Assembly (NCBI RefSeq): GCF_010501095.1
Contig: NZ_QVMP01000009.1
Span: 94,733-141,582, forward strand
DNA from: Dysgonomonas sp. 520
GTDB taxonomy: Bacteria; Bacteroidota; Bacteroidia; Bacteroidales; Dysgonomonadaceae
Direction: 5' to 3'
Length of the DNA stretch: 46,850 nucleotides
In this document: in pieces, positions 1-8,825 of the stretch
How positions within the stretch are numbered: the first letter of the stretch is position 1
Layout of the letters: the number at the start of each line of letters is the position of its first letter
Made by a program: the position numbers and the translations under genes
The notes under the pieces: generated by a model
The model's database searches: none
Seen by the model: only the letters and a program-made list of their open reading frames with translations
What the model was told of the DNA's origin: nothing

Positions 1-36
1 TTTTTTAGATGTTTCACTACGTTCAACATGACAAAA
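1..36. repeat. Fragment of MITE-like repeat family A
   Basis: The first 36 bases (TTTTTTAGATGTTTCACTAC, then a CGTTCA-ATGACAAAA tail) resemble the interior and one end of the family A repeat found complete at 4727-4821 and 17574-17670. Only a partial copy is in the window because the window edge cuts it. The rest of the stretch to lpxB (37-176) has no gene that I can recognise. Confidence 0.45.
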
Positions 37-176
37 ACTCAAAAATTAAGTATAATTTAAAAAGTCTAGATGGCTTCATTGAAAGGATGCTTAAATTATA
101 TAGAGACAGTAGGTAAGGCTATTTGGTTCAGTATAAAAAAAAGTAGAGACTGGTTAAAATAAACAAATAACAAAAC

Positions 177-1316
177 ATGAAATACTTCCTTATTGCAGGT
201 GAGGCCTCGGGCGATTTACATGGTGCCAACCTGATGCAAGCTTTGAAAGAAAAAGATGTGAATGCAGAATTTTGCTATTTTGGTGGCGATTTGATGCAAA
301 ATCAGGGAGGTATTCTACTTAAGCACTATCGTGAAATGGCGTTCATGGGAGTTATTCCCGTGGTGATGAATGCGAAGACTATCTTGCGAAATATGAAGAC
401 CTGTCAGGACGAAATACTGAAATTTCAACCTGATGTTGTCATTCTTATCGACTATCCGGGTTTCAACCTGAAGATGGCTAAGTTTGTAAAGAAAAACACT
501 TATATTCCAGTCTATTACTACATTTCGCCTAAGGTTTGGGCATGGAAGGAATACCGTGTCAAGTCTTTCAAAAAATATGTGGACGAAATGTTTTGCATCC
601 TGCCTTTCGAGGTTGAATTTTTCAAGAAGCACGATTATAAGGTTAACTATGTTGGCAACCCTACTGTTGATGAGGTAGTTGATTTCAGAAAGAGAAACGA
701 AGCGGACACTTTAGATAAATTCAGAACTGACAATTCTCTGTCGAATAAACCATTAGTTGCGTTGTTGGCAGGGAGCCGCAAGCAGGAAATAAAAGATAAT
801 CTGCCTACTATGCTTGAGGTAATGAAAAGTTTTCCTGACTATCAGCCTGTCATTGCCGGTGCTCCGGGAATAGATGAGGAATATTACAGCCAATACCTGA
901 AAAATAGCGATTGTAAGATAATTTTTGCGCAGACGTACAGGCTGTTAAGCTATTCGCAGGCAGCTTTAGTTACTTCGGGAACGGCAACTCTCGAAACAGC
1001 TCTGTTTCGGGTTCCCCAAGTTGTGTGCTACAAAACACCTGTGCCTCCACTGACATATTGGGTGTTTAAACATCTGCTCACCACGAAATATATTTCGCTA
1101 GTCAACCTGATTGCAGACGAGACTGTTGTTCAGGAGCTCTTTGCTAAGTTCTTCTCTATAAAGAATATCAAAGCTGAATTGGATAAGATTCTACATGACA
1201 AAACTTACAGAAATCAGATGCTGCAAAATTATGACCGGATAATAAACATTTTGGGCGAGGCAGGCGCTTCGGAACATGCCGCTTCTCTGATGGTTGAGAA
1301 ATTGAAAAATCAATAG
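177..1316 (+). CDS. lpxB: Lipid-A-disaccharide synthase
   Basis: This inverting GT19 glycosyltransferase of the Raetz pathway condenses UDP-2,3-diacylglucosamine with lipid X (2,3-diacylglucosamine 1-phosphate) to make the lipid A disaccharide at the inner face of the cytoplasmic membrane. The 379-residue length is normal. Visible family marks are GEASGD at residues 8-13, a conserved YYISPKVWAW segment near residue 113, a VGNP motif near 160, LLAGSRKQEI near 197 at the start of the C-terminal nucleotide-binding half, and TSGTATLE near 270. The ATG at 177 starts directly with the family N-terminus, so the start is secure. The gene stands alone here: the next gene is convergent. No unusual features are seen. 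Confidence 0.96.
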   Translation: MKYFLIAGEASGDLHGANLMQALKEKDVNAEFCYFGGDLMQNQGGILLKHYREMAFMGVIPVVMNAKTILRNMKTCQDEILKFQPDVVILIDYPGFNLKMAKFVKKNTYIPVYYYISPKVWAWKEYRVKSFKKYVDEMFCILPFEVEFFKKHDYKVNYVGNPTVDEVVDFRKRNEADTLDKFRTDNSLSNKPLVALLAGSRKQEIKDNLPTMLEVMKSFPDYQPVIAGAPGIDEEYYSQYLKNSDCKIIFAQTYRLLSYSQAALVTSGTATLETALFRVPQVVCYKTPVPPLTYWVFKHLLTTKYISLVNLIADETVVQELFAKFFSIKNIKAELDKILHDKTYRNQMLQNYDRIINILGEAGASEHAASLMVEKLKNQ

Positions 1317-1398
1317 TATCCAATCATTCTTTTTGTAAGGGTACTTAATTTCTTTGTAATTTCACTTTGCTCAGATGACAAAGCATGCGACAGTAAAT

Positions 1399-4347
1399 TT
1401 ATGGTTTCATCACTACACCTAGTTTCTTTCCTCCGTTTATTTTCATTATCAATGGTTTATCGAAGCGAATATGGCGCAGATATTCTGTCTCGGTTTCTGC
1501 GGTTTGCTGTTTAAGAAATTCTTCATCGAAACTGCCTCCGCCGTCGAGGTATGGGTTTATAGTAAAATATCCTACACCAAATGCCGTCAAATTCTGAAAA
1601 AAATGTGTGCCCTGACTAGGTTCTATACGATAATTCTCCAATCCTAACTCTACCAACAACTTCGCATTACTGATATATGCCCATTTCACAGGAACACCCA
1701 GCCAAGGGTCGCTACTGCCCCATCGTCCGGGAGCAACCAATACATAGTTGCGGTCTTCTTTTACCAGACTGCTGTTTATCTTCTCCAATTCTTCGGCAAC
1801 TTTATTGTTGTTGCTCGGATCAAAATTTTCTGTCTTCACATAAACAATGTCATATATATCTTCCGTGACCCCATGCCCAAGAGCGTCCGTGGCTAACAGA
1901 ACTGTATCTTTCGGGTCAATCTTGCTCAAGTCCACTTTGGCTGTGTCAGCACTTTTCACTATCGGGCGGATTTGCAACAAATAGAACATGCCTTTGTCGG
2001 GTTCGGGAAGATTCACCGCAAACTCGATTTCTACGGCACGACCCATTTCCTGCTGACCGATACTCAAAATATCACGAAGTACGCGTGACAATGGGAATAA
2101 TTTGTGTTGAAGTAACCCGTTGAAAGTTATTACTTTCCGTCCTCCCTCATAATATCCGTCGTTGATGATGTTGTCGTAAGGGTCGAAGGTTGAGGAAATG
2201 TACCGGATAGAGCCGTCTTTCTCCGCATCTTTCAGTCCCAATCTCAACAAATTGAAACTGTCATTTACAGAAAAATTGGACGGTATATTTTTCATGTCCA
2301 ACGCATAAAAACGCCTTTGTGTATCTCTCAAAGCCAGATCGAGCGTGCTCAATTGCAGTATATTGTCGGGATGATAGGGCGAGTATGTGAGAGACATCCC
2401 TCCGTCTACAATATATTTACCCAATCCCAAGGCTAGATTTACGACACCTTCTTCCGGTTTTTGATTGCCAATCGGGTAAAAATTTATTGACCGTGCAACT
2501 CCCGAAACTGTGGGATAGAAATGATCTCCATATCTTTGACCTACAACTTCCTGCAACACAACCGCCATTTTTTCCTCATCTATCATATTCTGAGTAGCAG
2601 TCATATAGGCTTTACTTTCCGAATAGAAAACAGATGCATACACAGCCTTGATTCCCTCGCTCAGCATCCGAAGCATTTCGTATTTGTCGTTTACATAAGG
2701 AATCATATAGGTGCTGTAAACCCCTGCAAATGGTTGTAAATGTGAGTCTTCGAGCATGCTGGACGATCGGATGGCAATAGGGTTCTTTACAATTTCGAGA
2801 AATGCAATGAAATCTTCGGCCAAATGTTCGGGCAAACTGGAATGTAAAAAATAAGACAAGATCTCTTCGTTAGGTCTGTCCGACATGCCTATCTTGTACA
2901 AGTCGTTCATTTCCATGAACTCGTCAAAGATATCGGTGCAGACTACTACTGTCTTCGGGATTGTGACCGGAGCATATTCGAAGTCGAGTGTGTCGGCATA
3001 TATTTTTGCCAAATGCCCCATAAATGCCAAACCACGCCCTTTTCCTCCGAGCGAACCATTGCCGATACGTGCAAAATAGGAAAACTCATCGAAACGGTCT
3101 TTCTGAAAAACGGCTACGGTTCCCGTATTTTTCATCCGCCTGTATTCCAAAATAGCCTCATATATAGTTTGGCGTGCGTCTTCCAGATCAGTAGATTCAT
3201 GCAAGTGTATATTTTTCAGCACTTCAGCAACAGGAAACATTGCCCGCGAATAGAAAAACCTCGAAAAATGATTGTGAGACATGTGGTATTTCAGCGACTT
3301 TTGGGGGATGGTCTTTATACTCACCTGCATATCTTTCAGGTTGCGAATTCTTGTTATTTCTTCCTTTGTGTCGGGGTCGATAATAACAAAATCGCCAAAT
3401 CCGAAGTTCAATTTTATTTGCCTTTTCAGATCGAAAGGAAAGGTTTTCTGATTTTTATCCACAAAACTACATTTCAATTCGTCTGCATATTGTTTATTCG
3501 TATTTTCGGAAGAAGTTATAACAACCGGCAAATATTTGTCTTGCGATTTTACCCATTTGGTAAATTCATATCCTGCCAACTGCTCTTTCGTCCCGCCACG
3601 GATATAAGACATGTCTGTGATAACCCCCAAAATATAATCACTATAAGTATTATAAATGGCTTCGGCTTCTTCGTAACTTCTGGCAAGCATGATTTTTGGG
3701 CGTCCCCTCATGCGGAGTTTTTCCTCATGTTGGTTTAAGGCTTCTTTGGCAAAATTTTTCGATTCTTCCAATATTATATGATAGAGTGTCGGCAGTGCCG
3801 ATGAATAGAAACGCACCGAATCTTCTATCAATAGAATAATCTGAACACCAACTTCTTGCGTGTCGTGTTCGGCGTTCATGGCATCCTCTATCAGCTTGAT
3901 GATAGCCACTAATAACTCTGCATTTCCCAACCATGTGAAAATGTAGTCTACATTCATCATTTCCTTGTTGGACATACGTTTTACAACTTCTCTGGAAAAT
4001 GGGGTCAGGATAACTACCGGAATATCGGGGTGCTGTCCTTTTAGCGTATTGACTATGGAAAACGAATCGTCATCCATATTTGGCATATAGATAATCAGTT
4101 CGTAATGGTTGTTTTGCAGTTCGTACAGAGCTTGTTCTTCGTTCAATACCTCCGTGAACCGAGGTGGATAACTGAGGTTTAGCGATACGTATTCATTGAA
4201 AATCTGTTCGTTGACCCTGCCGTCATCTTCCAAAATGAAAATGTCGTATTTGGTAGCTATGAGTAGAACGTTGAAAATTCGTTTATTCATCAAGCTGGCG
4301 AACGAAGTGTCTTTTAGCCTGTGTTTTCTTATATAATTGTTTGTCAT
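1399..4347 (-). CDS. PEP/pyruvate-binding domain protein with receiver-like N-terminus
   Basis: This large protein (about 982 residues) has a response-regulator-like first part. Residues about 25-160 are alpha/beta, with a VLLIATKYDIFILEDDGR start and an IPVVILTPFSR strand, and a second receiver-like stretch follows. The central part is a pyruvate phosphate dikinase N-domain: GNGSLGGKGRGLAFM near residue 435, AIRSSSMLEDSHLQPFAG near 535, and a LLQIRPIV end near 800. I do not see the phosphohistidine swivel or PEP-binding TIM barrel of true PEP synthase, so catalysis of the full reaction is doubtful. The remaining C-terminal domain (APGRWGSSDPWLG) is family-specific. I chose the ATG at 4347 rather than the upstream in-frame codon at 4386 because the -7 box (4374-4381) lies between them. 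Its substrate and role are unknown. Confidence 0.8.
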   Translation of the reverse strand: MTNNYIRKHRLKDTSFASLMNKRIFNVLLIATKYDIFILEDDGRVNEQIFNEYVSLNLSYPPRFTEVLNEEQALYELQNNHYELIIYMPNMDDDSFSIVNTLKGQHPDIPVVILTPFSREVVKRMSNKEMMNVDYIFTWLGNAELLVAIIKLIEDAMNAEHDTQEVGVQIILLIEDSVRFYSSALPTLYHIILEESKNFAKEALNQHEEKLRMRGRPKIMLARSYEEAEAIYNTYSDYILGVITDMSYIRGGTKEQLAGYEFTKWVKSQDKYLPVVITSSENTNKQYADELKCSFVDKNQKTFPFDLKRQIKLNFGFGDFVIIDPDTKEEITRIRNLKDMQVSIKTIPQKSLKYHMSHNHFSRFFYSRAMFPVAEVLKNIHLHESTDLEDARQTIYEAILEYRRMKNTGTVAVFQKDRFDEFSYFARIGNGSLGGKGRGLAFMGHLAKIYADTLDFEYAPVTIPKTVVVCTDIFDEFMEMNDLYKIGMSDRPNEEILSYFLHSSLPEHLAEDFIAFLEIVKNPIAIRSSSMLEDSHLQPFAGVYSTYMIPYVNDKYEMLRMLSEGIKAVYASVFYSESKAYMTATQNMIDEEKMAVVLQEVVGQRYGDHFYPTVSGVARSINFYPIGNQKPEEGVVNLALGLGKYIVDGGMSLTYSPYHPDNILQLSTLDLALRDTQRRFYALDMKNIPSNFSVNDSFNLLRLGLKDAEKDGSIRYISSTFDPYDNIINDGYYEGGRKVITFNGLLQHKLFPLSRVLRDILSIGQQEMGRAVEIEFAVNLPEPDKGMFYLLQIRPIVKSADTAKVDLSKIDPKDTVLLATDALGHGVTEDIYDIVYVKTENFDPSNNNKVAEELEKINSSLVKEDRNYVLVAPGRWGSSDPWLGVPVKWAYISNAKLLVELGLENYRIEPSQGTHFFQNLTAFGVGYFTINPYLDGGGSFDEEFLKQQTAETETEYLRHIRFDKPLIMKINGGKKLGVVMKP

Positions 4348-4373
4348 CCTGTTTGTTTTCTTTTCGGTTCGTA

Positions 4374-4381
4374 CAAAAATA
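4374..4381 (-). promoter_or_regulatory. -7 promoter box for the PEP-binding-domain gene
   Basis: The minus strand reads TATTTTTG, a perfect match to the Bacteroidetes -7 consensus TAnnTTTG. It lies 27 nt upstream of the ATG at 4347, so an upstream start at 4386 would not be transcribed. Confidence 0.6.
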
Positions 4382-4383
4382 AA

Positions 4384-4417
4384 CAAAAAAATAGCAGAGC
4401 CTTGTATGTGCCCTGCT
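4384..4417 (-). terminator. Intrinsic terminator after the small lipoprotein gene
   Basis: On the minus strand AGCAGGGC pairs with GCTCTGCT (8 bp, one G-U) across a short loop and is followed by a run of T. It ends the lipoprotein gene at 4441-4605 just before the promoter of the next minus-strand gene. Confidence 0.7.
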
Positions 4418-4440
4418 AATATTATCGGTAATAGTAATGG

Positions 4441-4605
4441 TTATCCTATAAACTCTTGTCCTTTTGCCTGATTTTCAGTGTCTGGATATTCCATGCTTTT
4501 CTCCACACTGCCTGAAACTGGATAAGGGCATCCGCAATCTTTTGATGATTTGCACGAAGCAAAGGCTAAAGATACGATACAGAGGCAAAGAATAATTTTT
4601 TTCAT
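4441..4605 (-). CDS. Small lipoprotein (54 aa)
   Basis: A short lipoprotein of 54 residues. MKKIILCLCIVSLAFASC is a typical SPII signal peptide with the lipidated Cys at residue 18. The mature part is only 36 residues, polar and rich in Lys, Ser and Glu, with two further cysteines (CGC). The open frame extends upstream into repeat DNA, but only the ATG at 4605 gives a signal peptide at the N-terminus. Its function is unknown. A terminator hairpin follows the stop. Repeat DNA (family B half-copy, then family A) lies immediately upstream, so the promoter may sit in or be supplied by those repeats. Confidence 0.65.
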   Translation of the reverse strand: MKKIILCLCIVSLAFASCKSSKDCGCPYPVSGSVEKSMEYPDTENQAKGQEFIG

Positions 4606-4640
4606 TTCTATATTTTTTTTGATTGTTATTTCATTAATCA

Positions 4641-4722
4641 TGCGATTCAGTAATCGAAAACGTTGGTTTAAATTAGTCGTTTTTCGGGTGGTTTGTAGGG
4701 GCAGGGCTCTGCTCTGCCCGAA
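4641..4722 (+). repeat. Half copy of MITE-like repeat family B
   Basis: TGCGATTCAGTAATCGAAAA followed by CGTTGGTTTAAATTAG matches, with few differences, the reverse complement of about 35420-35457, one end of the family B element. The centre is a hairpin with GGGCAG and CTGCCC arms. The other end is missing, and the copy runs straight into a family A repeat at 4727. Confidence 0.6.
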
Positions 4723-4726
4723 ATGT

Positions 4727-4821
4727 TTGTCATGCTGAGCAACGCGAAGCATCTAAAAAAACAGATCCTTCACTCCGTTCAGAAACAATGTTCGAGAAGC
4801 AAAGGCGACTCAGTGACAAAT
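4727..4821 (+). repeat. MITE-like repeat family A, copy 1
   Basis: A roughly 95-bp non-coding element that begins TTGTCATGCTGAGCA and ends CTCAGTGACAAAT, so its termini are short inverted repeats (TTTGTCA / TGACAAA). The copy at 17574-17670 aligns with it along its whole length in the opposite orientation. It contains an inner CATCT-A7-CAGAT segment. No ORF is seen. The whole gap 4606-4993 otherwise holds only the family B half copy and the promoter of the next gene. Confidence 0.7.
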
Positions 4822-4941
4822 CGAAAAACTTTACGTTCTCTATATCTTTGCGGTTTGCTTAATTTAAACCAACAATAATTGTAACGACAAAAAAAGGATT
4901 ATATTTTATTTCGGAAGGCAAAATTTCATACATTACTATCG

Positions 4942-4972
4942 TTGCTAATATCCGATTTAAGTAATACCTTTG
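4942..4972 (+). promoter_or_regulatory. Promoter of the AspT-type transporter gene
   Basis: TTG at 4942-4944, 20 nt, then TACCTTTG at 4965-4972, a perfect TAnnTTTG -7 box. The possible TTG start at 4970 overlaps this box, so translation must start further down at the ATG at 4994. Confidence 0.7.
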
Positions 4973-4993
4973 TCTCCGAATATTCAGTGTTGT

Positions 4994-6664
4994 ATGAACT
5001 GGTTGTATGAATTGATTCAAACGCCGTCTATGATTCAGACGGTTATACTGATTTCCGTCATTTCGGCAATCGGGCTCCAACTCGGGAAGATTAAAATACT
5101 CAACATCTCGTTAGGTATTGCTTTCGTTTTTTTTACGGGGATTATTGTCGGCCATTTCCGATTGGCTACCAATGGAGATATGCTGTTTTTTGCCCAGAAT
5201 TTTGGACTGATTTTGTTTGTCTATTCACTGGGGTTGCAAGTAGGACCGGGATTTTTTTCGTCGATGAAAAAAGCCGGACTTCAACTCAATCTGATTTCCT
5301 TATCTGTTGTAGTGCTAGGGTTGGCGCTTGCCATTATTTTCCATTTCACCACCCGTGTTTCTTTGCCGGATATAGTTGGAGTTATGTCCGGAGCCGTTAC
5401 AAACACGCCCGCATTGGGTGCTGCACAACAAACCTACCATCAGTTGGTTCCGAACGATAGTAAAACGCTTTCCGATATGGCATTGGCTTGTGCGGTTGCT
5501 TATCCTTTGGGTGTGTTCGGCGTTATTCTGGCTATCGCCTTGATGAGAAAATGCTTTCCTCCCGATACTCTTCCCGAACCGGAAAAAAGGAACAAGGCTC
5601 CTTATGTGGGCGAATTTATGGTGACAAATCCAGCCATTGCAGGAAAAACCATCAAAGAAATAATGAGATTGTCACCAAAAAAATTCGTCATTTCACGTAT
5701 CTGGAGCGATGGTAAAGTAACGATACCTACTTCCGACAATGTATTGGCTTTGAACGATCATGTGATGGTTATTTCAATAAAATCGGATGTGGAGCATATA
5801 AAGGTTTTGTTTGGAGAGCAGGAAAATGTAGATTGGAACAAGGAAGATATAGACTGGAATCATATTGATAACAGTCATCTTGTTTCACGACGGATTATTG
5901 TAACGAGAAGTAAAGTCAACGGCGTAAAACTTGGAAATCTGAAACTTCGTAATCTTTATGGGATAAATATTACGCGGGTGAATCGTGTAGGGATTGATTT
6001 GTTGCCTTCGTCCGATTTATCCTTGCAAATAGGTGACAGGCTGACTGTTGTTGGTGAAAAGGTGTCGATAGATAATGTTGCGAGAATATTAGGTGATGAG
6101 ATCAAACGCCTGAAAAATCCGAATTTAATTGCCATTTTCACGGGCATTGCCTTGGGGTTGATATTGGGTGTTATACCTTTTCCTTTTCCGGGAGTAACCA
6201 TTCCTGTGCGATTGGGCATTGCCGGCGGTCCCATTATTGTGGGCATATTGATGGGGGCATTTGGCCCGAGATTTGGATTTGCCACCTACACCACTCAAAG
6301 CGCAAATCTGATGCTGAGGCAATTGGGTATTGTTATTTATCTTGCCTGTTTGGGTTTGGATGCCGGAACCTATTTCTTCGAAACGGTATTGCATGGCGAT
6401 GGCTTGTTGTGGTTGGCGATTGGCTTTTGCATCACCATTATACCTGTGTTGATTGTAGGAGTTGTAGCCATAAAGGTTTTCAAACTGAACTATGCCAATA
6501 CTGCGGGAATGCTTTGTGGAAGTATGGCCAACCCGATGGCTCTCAATTATGCTAACTCAACTGTGGATGGGGATGAGCCTGCAGTGACTTACGCTACTGT
6601 CTATCCTGTTTCGATGTTCGTCAGAATTATATCGGCTCAGTTAATGCTGATGATATTCTTATGA
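4994..6664 (+). CDS. AspT/YidE/YbjL-type membrane transporter
   Basis: An inner-membrane transporter of the aspartate:alanine exchanger family (AspT/YidE/YbjL). The architecture is complete at 556 residues: about five hydrophobic helices at the N-terminus, two TrkA-C (RCK_C) domains in the middle (about residues 190-365, each with the alternating beta pattern and a GDRLTVVGE-type end), then a second block of about five helices. Both membrane halves carry the duplicated family signature: GAVTNTPALGAAQQ in the first and GSMANPMALNYAN in the second. Known members exchange aspartate for alanine or export succinate-like acids; the substrate here cannot be read from sequence. The ATG at 4994 is chosen because the -7 box overlaps the only upstream candidate. 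Confidence 0.9.
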   Translation: MNWLYELIQTPSMIQTVILISVISAIGLQLGKIKILNISLGIAFVFFTGIIVGHFRLATNGDMLFFAQNFGLILFVYSLGLQVGPGFFSSMKKAGLQLNLISLSVVVLGLALAIIFHFTTRVSLPDIVGVMSGAVTNTPALGAAQQTYHQLVPNDSKTLSDMALACAVAYPLGVFGVILAIALMRKCFPPDTLPEPEKRNKAPYVGEFMVTNPAIAGKTIKEIMRLSPKKFVISRIWSDGKVTIPTSDNVLALNDHVMVISIKSDVEHIKVLFGEQENVDWNKEDIDWNHIDNSHLVSRRIIVTRSKVNGVKLGNLKLRNLYGINITRVNRVGIDLLPSSDLSLQIGDRLTVVGEKVSIDNVARILGDEIKRLKNPNLIAIFTGIALGLILGVIPFPFPGVTIPVRLGIAGGPIIVGILMGAFGPRFGFATYTTQSANLMLRQLGIVIYLACLGLDAGTYFFETVLHGDGLLWLAIGFCITIIPVLIVGVVAIKVFKLNYANTAGMLCGSMANPMALNYANSTVDGDEPAVTYATVYPVSMFVRIISAQLMLMIFL

Positions 6665-6670
6665 TAAATT

Positions 6671-6713
6671 AAAAACCCCATAGAGCCGACAAGTCGGCGT
6701 CCATAGGGTTTTC
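6671..6713. terminator. Bidirectional terminator
   Basis: A hairpin between convergent genes: AAAACCC pairs with GGGTTTT and an inner GCCGAC pairs with GTCGGC across a two-base loop. A/T runs on both sides let it end transcription from both strands. Confidence 0.8.
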
Positions 6714-6738
6714 ATCCTCTATTAATAATCAACCTAAC

Positions 6739-8673
6739 CTAATTTATGAATTTTAGGCTTTTTGTCATGCTTTTGGTTTTGATGGTGATGATGTATACAC
6801 CATTTGCCAAGTTGTCAGGAAGCAGGTAGTCCTTTGTCCCCACTATCATTCCGGACGTAATATCTGCGATTTTTGTACCGGAAACCGAATGGAGGGAAAT
6901 CGAGGTATTTTCTTCCGAATTGAACGATAACCTAAGAATGTTTTTATCTCCATCCTTGCAAATTGTAGCATTTATATTCGGTGCAGATTCATTTCCGATT
7001 GAACTTTGCAGTTTTCTGAAAGTTATGTCAAACTCATTGCCGTATCTGTCGAATACTGCCACAGCGTAATTATAATCGTCCGTCAACTTGTCATTGGGAA
7101 TAGTGTATTCATTCACATAAGTAACGCCTTGCAGATACTTTACCTTGTTGGTTTCGAAATCTGTGCTGGTTTTCGGAACGATGTAAACTGTATACCGCAA
7201 ACCCGGATCGGGGGCAGTCCATGTAAGTTTCGATCCGTTCAGTTCCAAACCTTCTACTCCTGAGTATTCTTTATGTTTCTTCCAGTCTATGGCAGGACGT
7301 AGTGCCTTGTATTTGAATTCATTATTCCGAAGGTATTGCATCCACGATTTGTTATAATAATCCGTACTGTAATGTTTTCTGTAATAGAAATGTTTTGTGG
7401 AAAAGAAAACACTTCCCGGCGCACCATATTTTATGGATGATCTGTTTTTCGCTATTTGCAAGCCATATTCATTTGGAGCCAAGTCTGTTGCTTTTAGCGA
7501 CATTTGTTTTTCTTTCCGATCGCTCGATTGTTCTGTATAGATAAAACTTCGAGGAATAATTTCTCCACTCACCATCAGGATGTCACCCGTACTGAGAGCC
7601 GATTTTGACTTGTCGATTGCCGTGAGCGAATGGCTTGCGTAAAAATGAGTATTGTAACGAGCCGCCAGGTCAGACCACCACGGACACAGCCTGTTATAGC
7701 TCTGACCGGTAGATGTAGTGGGCCAATAGAGCTGAGGCGATATGTAATCGACAGTTCCTGCCTTCATCCATGAAACAGGATTGCAATAGATTTGGCTGTA
7801 TGCGTCCATTCCTGTAATATTACTGGGCAAAGTAATGCCTTCTTTCTGCGCTACGCTAGAATTTATGGTCCATATTCCGAAAGGAGAAATACCAAATGTT
7901 ACATAAGGTTTTACTTTTTGGATGGTATCGTAAACACTTTTCACCAGTTCATCTACATTTGAGCGTCTCCAGTCTCCGATGCTCATACTATTAGGTTTAT
8001 ACAATTTTTGAGTTTCCGAATCCAGATTGTCGGGAGTTCCTTCATACGGATAAAAGTAATCATCAAAAACCACCCCGTCAATATCGTAGTTGTTCACAAC
8101 CTCAGCCACAATATTTGTGACATGTTTCCTGACTGCCGGTATACCCGGATTCAAAATAACAGGTTTCTTTCCGCTAGTCGCATTTTTAGGATAATGCAAT
8201 AGCCAATCGGGATGAGTTTCCCTGTAAACGCCCGGTTTTCCAAGCCATTGGTCAGGCCATGTTTCAAAGCGGTAGGGGTTTATCCAGGCATGTATTTCAA
8301 GTCCTCTTTTGTGCCCCTCATCAATAATAAATTGTAGAGGGTCGTAGCCGGGTTCCATCCCTCTGGTTGCAACCAAGTCTTCCGACCAAGGTTCGTAAGA
8401 CGATTTATACATGGCATCGCAATGCGACCTTATCTGAAAGAAGACAGTATTAATATTTACTGACAAGAGTGAATCTAACAGAAAAGTGATGTCGTCTTTT
8501 TGAGACTTGGTTTGAGTGGTGTGCCCTGTTGCCCCTAATTTCACAGCAGGCCAATCGATTCTTGACACCGTGGCAACCCACGTCGATCTAAGTTCTCTTT
8601 CTTGTATTTGCTGTGCAGAAATAGGTGCAAAAGAGAGTAAACTTATAAAAATAAGAATAAAGTATTTTTTCAT
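6739..8673 (-). CDS. Exported family 10 glycosylhydrolase-like protein (GHL10/DUF187) with sorting tail
   Basis: A secreted 644-residue protein. The signal peptide (MKKYFILIFISLLSFAPISA) is followed by a DUF187/GHL10 TIM-barrel domain over about residues 25-430, with ELRSTWVATVSRIDWP, GLEIHAWINPYR, YDIDGVVFDDYFYPY and VDYISPQLYWP strands. The acidic residues in FDDYF are candidate catalytic ones. A fibronectin-like region (about 470-560) follows. The last 80 residues end GVYIITIKTKSMTKSLKFIN, which resembles a Por/type IX secretion C-terminal sorting domain. Family members act on glycans, probably peptidoglycan or exopolysaccharide; the substrate is inferred only. It is monocistronic and convergent with the transporter. 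Confidence 0.85.
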   Translation of the reverse strand: MKKYFILIFISLLSFAPISAQQIQERELRSTWVATVSRIDWPAVKLGATGHTTQTKSQKDDITFLLDSLLSVNINTVFFQIRSHCDAMYKSSYEPWSEDLVATRGMEPGYDPLQFIIDEGHKRGLEIHAWINPYRFETWPDQWLGKPGVYRETHPDWLLHYPKNATSGKKPVILNPGIPAVRKHVTNIVAEVVNNYDIDGVVFDDYFYPYEGTPDNLDSETQKLYKPNSMSIGDWRRSNVDELVKSVYDTIQKVKPYVTFGISPFGIWTINSSVAQKEGITLPSNITGMDAYSQIYCNPVSWMKAGTVDYISPQLYWPTTSTGQSYNRLCPWWSDLAARYNTHFYASHSLTAIDKSKSALSTGDILMVSGEIIPRSFIYTEQSSDRKEKQMSLKATDLAPNEYGLQIAKNRSSIKYGAPGSVFFSTKHFYYRKHYSTDYYNKSWMQYLRNNEFKYKALRPAIDWKKHKEYSGVEGLELNGSKLTWTAPDPGLRYTVYIVPKTSTDFETNKVKYLQGVTYVNEYTIPNDKLTDDYNYAVAVFDRYGNEFDITFRKLQSSIGNESAPNINATICKDGDKNILRLSFNSEENTSISLHSVSGTKIADITSGMIVGTKDYLLPDNLANGVYIITIKTKSMTKSLKFIN

Positions 8674-8825
8674 GGTGTGTTAGTATGAATATAAAACCAC
8701 TATTGTGTGCATAAAGGTATTTATATTTTTGAAATATATTCTTATTTTGATATATTTTATAATTTAAATACATATTTTTAATTAATTGAAGGGTGTGTTT
8801 TTCTTCTATACTAACATTTTTGTTC

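Noticed and set aside
3013-3738. 241-codon open frame opposite the PEP-binding-domain gene
   Set aside because: It is a shadow of the well-conserved minus-strand gene, with no promoter, family marks or normal composition.
4970-4993. TTG start for the AspT-type transporter
   Set aside because: The codon overlaps the -7 box TACCTTTG, so it would not be in the transcript; the ATG at 4994 is used.
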